64,000 nt of DNA from Algoriphagus faecimaris (GTDB lineage: Bacteria > Bacteroidota > Bacteroidia > Cytophagales > Cyclobacteriaceae): positions 62,001 through 126,000 of the forward strand of contig NZ_FNAC01000011.1 in NCBI RefSeq assembly GCF_900101705.1, read 5' to 3'. Positions 27,119-36,179 of this stretch are shown here, piece after piece. The notes beneath the pieces are model-generated. The model ran no database searches, was not told where the DNA came from, and worked only from the letters and a program-made list of their open reading frames with translations. How positions within the stretch are numbered: position 1 is the first letter of the stretch; each line of letters starts with the position of its first letter. Position numbers and translations under genes: made by a program.

Positions 27119-27703
27119 ATGTTTATTGAGCCAGCTATCAATAGAAACTCCTCTCCTTATCAAAAGGGGCAAATCGAAGTGATTTGCGGATCGATGTTTT
27201 CGGGGAAAACAGAAGAGCTCATCCGAAGGCTCAATCGTGCCCGGATTGCTCGGCAGAAGGTGGAAATATTTAAGCCTTCGGTGGATAAGCGCTATCATGA
27301 GGAGAATGTAGTCTCTCATAATGAAAATTACATCCGATCCACTCCGGTAAATTTTGCAGATGACATTCTATTATTGAGTGGCAACTGTGATGTGGTGGGT
27401 ATAGATGAAGTGCAGTTTTTTGATGAGCAGATTGTAGCGGTCTCTCAAAAGCTTGCTATCCAAGGAAAGCGGGTAATTTTAGCTGGTTTGGATATGGACT
27501 TTGAGGGAAATCCCTTTGAACCGATGCCAAAATTGATGGCTATTGCCGAATACGTTACAAAAGTCCATGCTATCTGCATGAAATGCGGTGACTTGGCAGC
27601 ATTTTCATTTCGGCTCTCGGACTCCAAACAAAAAGTGATGCTAGGAGAAAAAAACAGCTACGAGGCAAGATGTAGAAAATGTTTCTATGAAGACAAACGC
27701 TAA
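27119..27703 (+). CDS. tdk: Thymidine kinase, type II
   Basis: 194 residues: P-loop [15 protein letters not shown], Walker B-like [10 protein letters not shown], and a structural zinc site made by CMKCG and CRKCFYE. Phosphorylates thymidine to dTMP in nucleoside salvage. Length and motif order match bacterial TK. Probably in one transcript with the ferredoxin gene and recO. Confidence 0.94.
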   Translation: MFIEPAINRNSSPYQKGQIEVICGSMFSGKTEELIRRLNRARIARQKVEIFKPSVDKRYHEENVVSHNENYIRSTPVNFADDILLLSGNCDVVGIDEVQFFDEQIVAVSQKLAIQGKRVILAGLDMDFEGNPFEPMPKLMAIAEYVTKVHAICMKCGDLAAFSFRLSDSKQKVMLGEKNSYEARCRKCFYEDKR

Positions 27704-27763
27704 AGCCAAAGGTATTAGAATGTTCAAAAATAGGAAAAACCAGCTTCTGCATACCCTGAGTCC

Positions 27764-28453
27764 ATGCTAAAAAAGACGGAAGGAATTGTAATCAATTGTC
27801 TTCGCTACAAAGAAAGTAGTGTCATAGTCAAGATCTTCACAAGAGAACTAGGGCTCAAATCCTATATTATTAACGGAGTGAGAACACAGGGCGCAAAATC
27901 AAAAATAGCGCTTTTCCAAGCCATGACCCTGTTAGATCTTGTGGTTTACGATAAAGAAAACCAAGGGCTACATCGAATTTCAGAATACAAATTAGCCACA
28001 CCTTTCCAAAAAATTCCCTTTAATTTTGAACGTAGTGGGATGGCCATGTTTATGGCAGAAGTGATCGGTAAATCCATTTATGAAAATTATCAAAACGAAT
28101 ACCTTTTCGAATTTCTAAAAGAAAGTTTGCTTCTTTTGGATCGATCAGCAGAAAGTCTTCGTCATTTTCCCCAGGTATTTTTGATCGAGCAAGCCAAGTT
28201 TTTGGGCTTTGGGCCTGAAGACCCTCAAGAGTATATAGATGAAAGCAAAACATTGGCATTCAAGGGTGATGAATTTGTCCTTGCCTTTGATTACCTCAAG
28301 CATTTGATGAATGATTCTTACGCCTGCAGTTTCAACCCAGGAATTCAGATTCGCAGAAAACTCCTGGACTACCTGTTGGAGTTTTACAGCGAACAATTGG
28401 GAACTTCCCAAAGCTGGAAATGCATGGCCATATTAAGACAATTAATGAATTGA
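27764..28453 (+). CDS. recO: DNA repair protein RecO
   Basis: 229 residues: N-terminal OB fold starting MLKKTEGIVINCLRYKESSVIVKIFTRELG split over residues 1-80 and an all-helical C-terminal domain. RecO loads RecA on SSB-coated DNA together with RecR. The C-terminal zinc-finger cysteines of some RecO proteins are not obvious. Lies 60 bases after tdk. Confidence 0.88.
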   Translation: MLKKTEGIVINCLRYKESSVIVKIFTRELGLKSYIINGVRTQGAKSKIALFQAMTLLDLVVYDKENQGLHRISEYKLATPFQKIPFNFERSGMAMFMAEVIGKSIYENYQNEYLFEFLKESLLLLDRSAESLRHFPQVFLIEQAKFLGFGPEDPQEYIDESKTLAFKGDEFVLAFDYLKHLMNDSYACSFNPGIQIRRKLLDYLLEFYSEQLGTSQSWKCMAILRQLMN

Positions 28454-28660
28454 TCTCAACGGCATTAAATTTATTAGTGATAATAGAAACAAAATTTGCG
28501 AAATACAGTCAGAAGACCTAATATTGTGCAATCACCGTGAATGAGCAAGTCAGCCCACTTTGACTTGAGTTTTTCCTGCAGACCTTTTTTGCTCAGAAAA
28601 TCATCCACGATTCCATATACCGCATTTTATTCAAAAAATCATTTATTACATTCCCTCTTT

Positions 28661-30454
28661 ATGTACAACATAGAAGAACTCAGAATCAGACTTTTATCTG
28701 AACTGAAGGAAATCGCCGAAGAGCTGGGCGTAAAAAACTTTAAATCGCTCAAAAAAGACGAACTCGTCTACGCGATTTTAGATCAACAAGCCATCACCCC
28801 CGAACAGGCATTGCCTAAGAAAAAACCTTCGGTAACCGAAGTGCAAGGATCAGAGGAAGCTCCAAAAACCAGTGAAAAACCTGCTCCAAAAGCTCCCTCT
28901 GAGAATACCGCAAAAAAAGAAGAGCCTGAATTCAAACCAAAATTCAGACGCCAAAACGTCACTGAAATCACAGAAGAGCCCAAAGCAGCAGCTCCTGTAG
29001 AAAAGCCAAAAGAAGAGCCTAAGCCTAAAGCCGAAGAAAGGCCAAAAAAGCCCGAGCCTAGACCAAAGGTAGAAGCAAAAGCCAAAGAGGAGCCTAAAAA
29101 AGAAGCTCCAAAAGCTCAAGAAGAGGCTAAAACTTTTAGACCAAGAAAGAAAATTTTTGAGGAGGTCAACGTGCCAACTGAATCTACAGAAGAATCCCCT
29201 ACCGAGAAAGAGCCTAAAGCTGAACCAGAAATAGAACTTCCAAAAAGGAAGAACTTCAAGTCGCAAGACGAAATCCTAGCCCCAACTGCCGAGACGGTTC
29301 CCTCCAACAGGAAAAAACCATACGTCAGCCCAAGGGAATTTGATGGAATCATCGAAAATGAAGGGGTTTTGGAAATGATGCCTGAAGGCTACGGGTTCCT
29401 TCGCTCTCTTGATTACAATTACCTCGCTTCTCCCGACGATATTTATGTTTCTCCCAGTCAAATCAAATTATTTGGACTAAAGACAGGAGATCATATCAAA
29501 GGATCTATCAGACCTCCAAAAGAAGGCGAAAAATATTTTGCCCTTTTAAAAATTGGGACAGTAAACGGCAAGACTACAGACGAAATCAGAGATAGAGTAC
29601 CTTTTGAGTACTTGACACCGCTTTTCCCTGAGGAAAGACTGAATCTATCCACCAAGCCGGATGGCTACTCCACTAGGATTTTAGACCTGTTTGCACCTAT
29701 CGGTAAAGGTCAGCGTGGAATGATCGTAGCCCAGCCCAAGACGGGTAAGACCGTTCTTCTTCAGCAAATCGCCAATGCCATTACAAGAAATCACCCAGAA
29801 GTTCATTTGATGATATTACTCATCGATGAGCGTCCGGAGGAAGTGACAGATATGGCAAGATCCGTCAACGCAGAGGTAATTTCCTCCACCTTTGATGAGA
29901 CTGCTGATAGACACGTGAAAGTTTCCAATATCGTTCTGGAAAAAGCCAAGCGAATGGTGGAAGTGGGCCATGATGTAGTGATCCTTTTGGATTCCATTAC
30001 CCGATTAGCCCGAGCACACAATACAGTAGTGCCTAGCTCTGGAAAAATCCTTTCCGGGGGTGTGGATGCTAATGCTTTGCATAAACCTAAGCGATTCTTT
30101 GGCGCCGCCCGAAATGTAGAAAACGGAGGCTCTCTGACGATAATAGCTACTGCGCTGGTAGAGACAGGTTCTAAAATGGACGAAGTGATCTTTGAGGAAT
30201 TCAAAGGAACAGGTAACATGGAGCTTGCGCTAGATCGTAAGTTGGCCAACAGACGTATCTACCCTGCTATCGATGTCCTAGGTTCAGGTACTAGAAGAGA
30301 AGACCTACTCATGGACAAAGAAGAGATGCAGCGCGTCTGGATTCTAAGAAAACTGATGAGTGATATGAATTCTCAGGAATCAATGGAATTCTTGTTAAAT
30401 AGAATGAAAGGTACCCGCGATAATGCTGAGTTTTTAATCAGTATGAACGGTTAA
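28661..30454 (+). CDS. rho: Transcription termination factor Rho
   Basis: 597 residues from the ATG at 28661 (MYNIEELRI). The frame is open farther upstream, but the added residues do not look like Rho. An N-terminal helix bundle (1-45) is followed by about 170 residues of Lys/Glu/Pro-rich low complexity. Next come the RNA-binding cold-shock-like domain ([31 protein letters not shown]) and the ATPase ring: P-loop [11 protein letters not shown], then [13 protein letters not shown] and [11 protein letters not shown]. Such an insertion is typical of Bacteroidota. The 207-base leader shows no clear promoter. Confidence 0.96.
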   Translation: MYNIEELRIRLLSELKEIAEELGVKNFKSLKKDELVYAILDQQAITPEQALPKKKPSVTEVQGSEEAPKTSEKPAPKAPSENTAKKEEPEFKPKFRRQNVTEITEEPKAAAPVEKPKEEPKPKAEERPKKPEPRPKVEAKAKEEPKKEAPKAQEEAKTFRPRKKIFEEVNVPTESTEESPTEKEPKAEPEIELPKRKNFKSQDEILAPTAETVPSNRKKPYVSPREFDGIIENEGVLEMMPEGYGFLRSLDYNYLASPDDIYVSPSQIKLFGLKTGDHIKGSIRPPKEGEKYFALLKIGTVNGKTTDEIRDRVPFEYLTPLFPEERLNLSTKPDGYSTRILDLFAPIGKGQRGMIVAQPKTGKTVLLQQIANAITRNHPEVHLMILLIDERPEEVTDMARSVNAEVISSTFDETADRHVKVSNIVLEKAKRMVEVGHDVVILLDSITRLARAHNTVVPSSGKILSGGVDANALHKPKRFFGAARNVENGGSLTIIATALVETGSKMDEVIFEEFKGTGNMELALDRKLANRRIYPAIDVLGSGTRREDLLMDKEEMQRVWILRKLMSDMNSQESMEFLLNRMKGTRDNAEFLISMNG

Positions 30455-30469
30455 AAAATACAAATAGAG

Positions 30470-30506
30470 AAAGCCCTCGGTCTTATTTAGAATCGAGGGC
30501 TTTTTT
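30470..30506 (+). terminator. Intrinsic terminator of rho
   Basis: AAAGCCCTCG (30470-30479) pairs with CGAGGGCTTT (30494-30503), followed by T; 15 bases past the rho stop. Confidence 0.85.
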
Positions 30507-30614
30507 GTTTTTTGTAGTTTATAAAATAATTTTTGCAGTTGATATGGGGTTTTGCAACTTTCTGGTCGCTAATTTGTTAGCAGATTGTTATTGATCACCC
30601 ATCAATCGTCACCC

Positions 30615-31919
30615 TTGAAAAAAGTCTTCTTATATTTTATTCTCCTCGGAGGATTACTATTCTCCTGTGGAACACAAAATCCTGCAAAAGCACAATGTGC
30701 TGAATGCGGAACCCCAAGGACATATACCTCTAGCAACACTTCGCTTGACGATAAAACCAATTCAAATGGAGGGTTAAATTCAACCAAATGGAACGGCGGA
30801 TCTACAAATTTTACCCAAGGGCAGATTCCAAAATTCTCAGGAAATAACGTGAGTTACACTTGGACAGCCACAGATTTCAATCTGGGCGGTATAATTCTTT
30901 CAAATGGTGCCGATCTCACACTTGACCGCGATAATAATGGAGATGAACCTGGATTTACGATAAGTGATGGATGTATTGTGGTTGGTAGTGGCTCTATTTT
31001 GAGATTGGTATATATTACTGAACTTTCCAATCTTCGGATCTGTGTAGAGGATGGAGGTTCAATTGTTTTTGACCAAAAAGATATCCCTCAAGATCGTAAT
31101 GATTTTAATTTTGACAATGTCATTATCGATTTGCAGGGTCCCAACGCGACGCTGAGTTTTGGAGATGCTGACATCAACATAGGCTCTGGTGGACTGGTAA
31201 TCGATGGCTGGACTGGTGAAGGAAGTGATTTATGTGAAAATGGAAACCCTCCTATCCCCGGTAGTTCTGGAAATATCTCGTGGACTAGCGAGATACAATT
31301 AAATTCACTCTGTGAGGTCTTAAATGGAGTAGTCTTACCACTTGAATGGGCCTATCTCCAAACCCAACTGATCAAAGAAGCAAGAAAAGTAAATGTGGAA
31401 TGGGCTACCTATAATGCTAAAAATACAACTCAATTTCAAATTGAAAGATCAGTTGGTGGAATAAGTGAATGGATCAAAATCGGTGACATTACTCCCTCCA
31501 CCATTGAAGATGACTTTAATGCTTATCAGTTCAGCGATAATTACCTCCCACTTTCAGGGACCTATATTTACTATAGGATCAAATCAATCGATTCAAATGA
31601 AGGCTATTCCTACTCAGAACTTAGCAGAGTAGAGCTCCCAAAGGCCCAAGCAAGCCACAAGAAATGGCACGTCTATCCCAATCCAACCTTTGGTGGAGAA
31701 TTTAAAATCCAACCAATTGAAACAGATTTTTCAAAATTGGGAGAGGTTAAAGTAAGGCTAATTGGGAAATACACAAAAGACATTTTTTATAGTACGAAAA
31801 GTCTTGAAGAACTTAATGCAAAATTATCTTCTGAAATTCAGCAGTCCTCCCCTGGAGTAATACTCCTCGAAATCCAATCAAAAGAAGGTGTCGACGTAAT
31901 CAAAATTATTCGGAAATAG
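30615..31919 (+). CDS. T9SS sorting-domain protein, paralogue 1
   Basis: About 434 residues. No ATG precedes the signal peptide; the best start is the TTG at 30615 (KKVFLYFILLGGLLFSCG), with TTG at 30585 as alternative. The N-terminal part has beta-rich segments with an ordered sequence of short strands. The C-terminal 220 residues are the module shared with the next four genes: VVLPLEWAYLQTQL, FQIERSVGG, YYRIKSIDSN and the sorting-domain start WHVYPNPTFGGEF, ending VIKIIRK. Predicted secreted and attached by the type IX system. Most divergent of the five. Both a lipobox-like LFSC and a cleavable AKAQ are visible. Confidence 0.75.
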   Translation: MKKVFLYFILLGGLLFSCGTQNPAKAQCAECGTPRTYTSSNTSLDDKTNSNGGLNSTKWNGGSTNFTQGQIPKFSGNNVSYTWTATDFNLGGIILSNGADLTLDRDNNGDEPGFTISDGCIVVGSGSILRLVYITELSNLRICVEDGGSIVFDQKDIPQDRNDFNFDNVIIDLQGPNATLSFGDADINIGSGGLVIDGWTGEGSDLCENGNPPIPGSSGNISWTSEIQLNSLCEVLNGVVLPLEWAYLQTQLIKEARKVNVEWATYNAKNTTQFQIERSVGGISEWIKIGDITPSTIEDDFNAYQFSDNYLPLSGTYIYYRIKSIDSNEGYSYSELSRVELPKAQASHKKWHVYPNPTFGGEFKIQPIETDFSKLGEVKVRLIGKYTKDIFYSTKSLEELNAKLSSEIQQSSPGVILLEIQSKEGVDVIKIIRK

Positions 31920-31956
31920 GACTTCTTTTCTCAAATTTTCATCATAAACATCAAAT

Positions 31957-31984
31957 AGAGAGACCTTAGGGACTCTCTTTTTTT
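31957..31984 (+). terminator. Intrinsic terminator after paralogue 1
   Basis: AGAGAG / CTCTCT with inner CC/GG pairs, then seven T, 37 bases after the stop. Confidence 0.65.
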
Positions 31985-32084
31985 GAAATAATATTTGTTT
32001 TTTATTTAATAAAACATACTTTAGAGGCATAATTTCAAGTTTATACAGAATAAAATTTGTTTAAATAGAAATTTTTGCATTTTG
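31984..32084 (+). promoter_or_regulatory. Upstream block shared with paralogue 4 region
   Basis: About 100 bases that can be aligned by eye with 36026-36130: an AATATTTGTTTT-like start, then TACTTTAGAGGCAT (TACTTTAGAGCCAT in the other copy), ATTTGTTTAAATA and ATTTTTGCATTTTGAATA near the end. It probably carries the promoter for the downstream T9SS gene. The rest of the 31920-32352 gap is a terminator and a short leader ORF. Confidence 0.45.
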
Positions 32085-32089
32085 AATAC

Positions 32090-32356
32090 ATGAAAACGCT
32101 AAACATCAAACATGCAATGATCATCATTTCAAAACTGGTAATTCATGTCAAAAAATTGTCTCTAAAAATGCATTCAAAAAATCCTTACAGCCAAACTTTA
32201 TTTTGTATTTCAGAGAGCAATATTCAAAATCCGCTCAGGCCCACAAAATCGAATCTAAAGACTAGGTCTTTTAAGTCTCTCAGAACTGATTTTGAGAAAA
32301 TCGGAGACAGACCAAACTATTGTCATGATCTTCATTTGATCCGTATTGAATTATGA
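32090..32356 (+). CDS. Possible small leader ORF before glycine-rich gene
   Basis: An 88-codon frame starting MKTLNIKHAM, basic (many Lys/His/Arg) and without signal peptide or known motif. Its TGA overlaps the ATG of the next gene by 4 bases (ATGA), and it begins just after the shared upstream block, where the other paralogues start their main gene. It could be a translated leader coupled to the following gene or a chance frame; codon use is not distinctive. Confidence 0.3.
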   Translation: MKTLNIKHAMIIISKLVIHVKKLSLKMHSKNPYSQTLFCISESNIQNPLRPTKSNLKTRSFKSLRTDFEKIGDRPNYCHDLHLIRIEL

Positions 32357-33819
32357 TCTCATTCACAAACAAGTTTACTTTCTCCTTTGCAGAGCCTGCA
32401 AAGACTAGGCGGCTAATCCTGTTTGCTTCGATTTCCCTTTTAGTCTTGATTAACATAAAGGTAGTCAAGAGTCAAACCATAGAGAGGATCACTACACGTG
32501 GCAATTTTACCTTTACGGTACCCACTTACTCCGGACCTGATTTAAGTCCTGGAGATGAGGTCTTGGTTGATCTTGAAGTAATTATTGTAGGAGCAGGAGG
32601 CGGTGGTGGAAGAGGAAATGGAGCTGGTGGTGGCGGTGGTGGCGAAGTTCGTTCGCTTCGAATAGAAGCTTTAGAGGGAGCAGTATTAACCGGCTATATC
32701 GGTCAAGGAGGGGCTGGTGGTAGCAGCACAAATAATTCAGGAAGAGATGGACAAACCACAATATTTAACGGATTTAGTGCCCGAGGAGGGGCAGGCGGAA
32801 ATGGAGGTAATGGCGCTCCAGGAGGAAATAGTGGCTCGGGAACTTTAAGAGGAAACGGAAATAGTATAGAAAGATCCAATGGTAATGGCAACGGAAATGG
32901 CAATGGTAATAATTCTCAACCTTTATTAGCTGGAGGAGGTGGCGGAGGTGCCCAAGGAAACGGAAGTTCAGGTATTACAAATCTATCTCCACCAACGGCA
33001 AGAGGAGGAGATGGAGGAGCTGGAATAGACGGCTTTGGCGGTGGTGGAGGTGGAGTTGCCTCAGGAGCTAGTGGACAAAACTATTCTCTAGGCCAAGGTA
33101 GAGATGGAGGAACATCTGGAAGTACTGGCAATGCCTCAAACGCATCCAATGGAGGCGGCGGCGGCGGCGGAATAAATCGCGGGGGTAATGGTGGGGACGG
33201 GGTGGTTGAGATCAGCGTTTCGTTCAGGATTCTCCCTGTGGAGTTTCTTTATTTAAGAGCAGAGCTTGAACCAAAGGATCGAATAACCAAAATAGAATGG
33301 GCTACAGCTAAAGAATGGGAAAACTCTCATTTTGAAATAGAAAGAGCTCAAAATGGAATAGAAAACTGGGAGAAAATCGGCAATATAAATTCTGTAGGAT
33401 ACTCAGACCTAGCCACAGCCTACAGCTTCTTAGACGAGAAACTTCCGATAACTGGAGGTCGTCTATTTTATCGATTGAAATCGGTAGACCTTGACGGCAA
33501 ATACACTTACAGCAAAACACTAGCTATTCAAGTAGCCCCGGTATCAGGAAATTCTACTTGGAGACTTTATCCAAATCCAAGTGAAGCTGGCACTTATGTT
33601 CACTTAGTGCAATTGGAAAACCATATTGGTCAAGATCAAGCTATTGCATTCAAGATAAGCGACTCTAGCGGTATTTCCGCAGGTGATTTTATTGCCAACA
33701 GTTTGGAACAAGTAGAAAGCCAACTAAATGAATACCTGAAAAATCAAAAAGCAGGACTTTACTTTCTACACCTTTCTTCTGAAGCTTATTCAGAGAACAT
33801 TAAAATCTTCGTTCGTTAA
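32353..33819 (+). CDS. Glycine-rich T9SS sorting-domain protein, paralogue 2
   Basis: 488 residues. A signal-type hydrophobic segment (about 20-36, RLILFASISLLVLINIKVV) precedes a glycine-rich domain of about 215 residues, which opens with VDLEVIIVGAGGGGGRGNG and holds GGGGG runs and Asn-Gly repeats. This resembles glycine-rich repeat domains of secreted surface proteins. The shared C-terminal module follows: RILPVEFLYLRAEL, HFEIERAQNG, FYRLKSVDLDGKY, WRLYPNPSEAG, ending IKIFVR. Predicted cargo of the type IX secretion system. Confidence 0.8.
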   Translation: MISFTNKFTFSFAEPAKTRRLILFASISLLVLINIKVVKSQTIERITTRGNFTFTVPTYSGPDLSPGDEVLVDLEVIIVGAGGGGGRGNGAGGGGGGEVRSLRIEALEGAVLTGYIGQGGAGGSSTNNSGRDGQTTIFNGFSARGGAGGNGGNGAPGGNSGSGTLRGNGNSIERSNGNGNGNGNGNNSQPLLAGGGGGGAQGNGSSGITNLSPPTARGGDGGAGIDGFGGGGGGVASGASGQNYSLGQGRDGGTSGSTGNASNASNGGGGGGGINRGGNGGDGVVEISVSFRILPVEFLYLRAELEPKDRITKIEWATAKEWENSHFEIERAQNGIENWEKIGNINSVGYSDLATAYSFLDEKLPITGGRLFYRLKSVDLDGKYTYSKTLAIQVAPVSGNSTWRLYPNPSEAGTYVHLVQLENHIGQDQAIAFKISDSSGISAGDFIANSLEQVESQLNEYLKNQKAGLYFLHLSSEAYSENIKIFVR

Positions 33820-34039
33820 TTATTGCTCAATTGAATCCGATGGAGTAGCAATGCCCCTTTATGTGCATAAAGACACATAAAAGCTATTTATAGAGCTTAA
33901 TTCAATATTTTTGAAATTTTATATTTTTACCTCCATTATTTAAAGAATTTTATTCTTCATTTGATCAAAAATCAGCCCTAATCAAAATATTCTTGGCTTT
34001 TGCTAAATATCAAAAAGAATCCGATTCTTTTCATATTAT

Positions 34040-34047
34040 TATTTTTG
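34040..34047 (+). promoter_or_regulatory. Candidate -7 element before paralogue 3
   Basis: TATTTTTG fits TAnnTTTG, 39 bases before the ATG at 34086, and is followed by TATTTTGAATA, as in the 32084 region. No -33 box is seen. The 33820-34085 gap otherwise holds an 8-bp inverted repeat (near 33860-33880) and AT-rich DNA. Confidence 0.35.
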
Positions 34048-34085
34048 TATTTTGAATATACTTTTTTGCAGGTTAATTTTACTGC

Positions 34086-35873
34086 ATGAAAAATCAAATA
34101 TTTCTCATCTTTCTTTTCTGGCTCGGCTTTGCCGGAGTCGGAATTGCTCAGAACTATGCCACTCGCAGTCAGGGTGACTGGGATAATGAGAGTGTTTGGA
34201 ACATAGAGAACAATTGTGAAGAGCCATCAAAAGGAAAAGGTGGTGAAGCAGCAAATAAGATCCCACAGACTGATAAATTCAAGACTGATTGCCCTGTGGA
34301 AGTCTTCATCAAACATTCAGTAAGTAAATCCGGAAAAAATGATTTTTCACAGCAATTCAAAAGCCTTACAATAAATTCAGAAGGGTTACTAAATTTCATT
34401 TCCGATCAAAAAATCACACTCTCCGGAAATTCCTTCGGTGGTGTAATCTTCACCGTGGACGGTGGCACCTTGGAAGCTTTTGATTTAGAAATTAGTACTG
34501 GTGCCCAATTGAAAGTAATCAATGGTGGAAAAGTCATTTTAAGAAACAATTTATCCACAGCAGGAAACGGAGGGGTCATAGAATTAGATGCCTCTTCCAG
34601 CATACAAGTAAAAAATGAATTCAAACTATCTGGAAGTAACTCAAACGTAAAACTTTCGGGCGCTTTTTCCACCAAAACTTTAAGCAACACCGGCTCTAAT
34701 TCTAATTCTCTACAAATCTTTGAGGGCGCATTAGGTGAAGTTGAAAGCTTTCAACTTAGCGGAAGTACATCAACCCTACTTAAAGGAAATCTACTGGTAG
34801 AAAAAGACTTTGACTTTTCGGGCTCAGCCTCATTGAACATAGGTGAACAAGGATTTCTCAAGGTAAATGGAACATCTACAATACGATCTAGTACCCCCAT
34901 AATCTCTAATGGGAACATCAACTTTGAGGGGTCAGTGACCCTAAGCGGCAATGCGCAACTTCAATCTAATGGCAATCTTTTGGTGGGTGGCAAAAGCACT
35001 CTTGAAGGAAGCGCAAGCATCAAAATTTTAGGATTTGCCACATTTGAATCAGACCTCACCTTGAAAGGTGGAGGAGCAGATTTGCAAGTTTCTGGTGAAG
35101 CAGATGTTTTGGTAAAAGGAGACCTTAATAAACCTGAAAACTCGGGAAGTATTTCTGTTTTGGATAGAAGCTCATTAATTATCTGCAATGATCGAACAGA
35201 CGGAAATAAAGAAGGTGCTTTTCCTCCCCTCAGTTTTGCAAGAATGAATATTGGACCTTCTCCGGCATATTACGGGGGATGTAGAATTTTACCGATTGAG
35301 TTTGCCGAGTTCAAAGTCGAACTCGTCTCATCCAATAGATCTGGACAAATCAGCTGGTCCACCGCCAAGGAATGGAACAGTTCGTATTTCGAAATAGAAC
35401 GATCTATCAACGATGTCAAATCATGGGAATCTATAGGAACAGTTGATGCAGCTGGTTTTTCTGATCAATTGACCGGATATTATTTTGTAGATAAAAGCCT
35501 TCCTGCCGCAGGTGGAAATGTTTTTTATAGAATCAAGCAGGTAGACTTTGACAATAAAGAGACTTATAGTCAGACCAAAGCCCTTAAAGTATCCTCCCTT
35601 CAAGGCGTAACCGCCTGGAAAACCTATCCTAACCCTACCAATGGCGCAAATTTAACTATTGAGCTGATTAGCCAAGAGGCATATCAAGACGTTCCCGTTC
35701 TCGTAAGGCTTATTGCGATGTCAGGTCAGCACACGGTCATTCGAGTGGACAAAGTAGAGCTAATGGGCAATTACGTCCAAGAATGGCTTCAGACTCAACG
35801 TCCCGGAATCTACACCATGGAGATTTCTTGGGGAATCCAAAAAGAATATCAAAAGATCCAACTGGCTCGATAG
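34086..35873 (+). CDS. T9SS sorting-domain protein, paralogue 3
   Basis: 595 residues. Signal peptide MKNQIFLIFLFWLGFAGVGIAQ, one character over twenty so named by position: residues 1-22. A long beta-solenoid-like region (about 85-380) repeats short strands with S, G, N and alternating hydrophobics (LTLKGGGADLQVSGEADVLV). The shared module: CRILPIEFAEFKVEL, YFEIERSINDVKSWESIG, FYRIKQVDFDNKETYS, WKTYPNPTNGANL and a C-terminal YQKIQLAR. The solenoid suggests a surface adhesin or carbohydrate-binding scaffold; no catalytic motif is seen. Confidence 0.78.
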   Translation: MKNQIFLIFLFWLGFAGVGIAQNYATRSQGDWDNESVWNIENNCEEPSKGKGGEAANKIPQTDKFKTDCPVEVFIKHSVSKSGKNDFSQQFKSLTINSEGLLNFISDQKITLSGNSFGGVIFTVDGGTLEAFDLEISTGAQLKVINGGKVILRNNLSTAGNGGVIELDASSSIQVKNEFKLSGSNSNVKLSGAFSTKTLSNTGSNSNSLQIFEGALGEVESFQLSGSTSTLLKGNLLVEKDFDFSGSASLNIGEQGFLKVNGTSTIRSSTPIISNGNINFEGSVTLSGNAQLQSNGNLLVGGKSTLEGSASIKILGFATFESDLTLKGGGADLQVSGEADVLVKGDLNKPENSGSISVLDRSSLIICNDRTDGNKEGAFPPLSFARMNIGPSPAYYGGCRILPIEFAEFKVELVSSNRSGQISWSTAKEWNSSYFEIERSINDVKSWESIGTVDAAGFSDQLTGYYFVDKSLPAAGGNVFYRIKQVDFDNKETYSQTKALKVSSLQGVTAWKTYPNPTNGANLTIELISQEAYQDVPVLVRLIAMSGQHTVIRVDKVELMGNYVQEWLQTQRPGIYTMEISWGIQKEYQKIQLAR

Positions 35874-36025
35874 GTTATTTTCTTCTGAAAAGCATTTGAG
35901 ACAAGAATCTTTTCACATAAAAAAACATAGCATAGAGAAGTAAAATTTTGGCAATACACAGCTGTTTTTTAGACTCACTAGAAAGCCCACCCCTATCCTA
36001 TCTATCAGGCTTGAGATAAATATTT

Positions 36026-36130
36026 TTAAAATATTATTTGTTTTAAATGGTATATAAATTACTTTAGAGCCATTTTAAAGGATAATAACAAAATATTATT
36101 TGTTTGAATATGTAATTTTGTATTTCATAT
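36026..36130 (+). promoter_or_regulatory. Upstream block shared with 31984-32084, with -7 element
   Basis: Alignable with the block before paralogue 2 (TACTTTAGAGCCAT, then ATTATTTGTTTGAATA). It includes TAATTTTG (36113-36120), a -7 match 60 bases before the ATG. The remainder of the 35874-36179 gap has no gene. Confidence 0.45.
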
Positions 36131-36179
36131 TAACAAAAAAGTATAATGGAAAAAACAGCTTTAAAATGTCTATCCTAGT

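Noticed and set aside
28541..28660. Extension of Rho by 40 residues at the N terminus
   Set aside because: The added part has no Rho-like sequence, and the ATG at 28661 starts the known N-terminal helix bundle.
32880..32912. Asn-Gly repeats as a CRISPR-like array
   Set aside because: They are codon repeats of 6 bases in frame, with no spacers.
33858..33881. Inverted repeat TTTATGTG / CACATAAA after paralogue 2
   Set aside because: Eight-bp stem but no T run on either strand, so not called a terminator.
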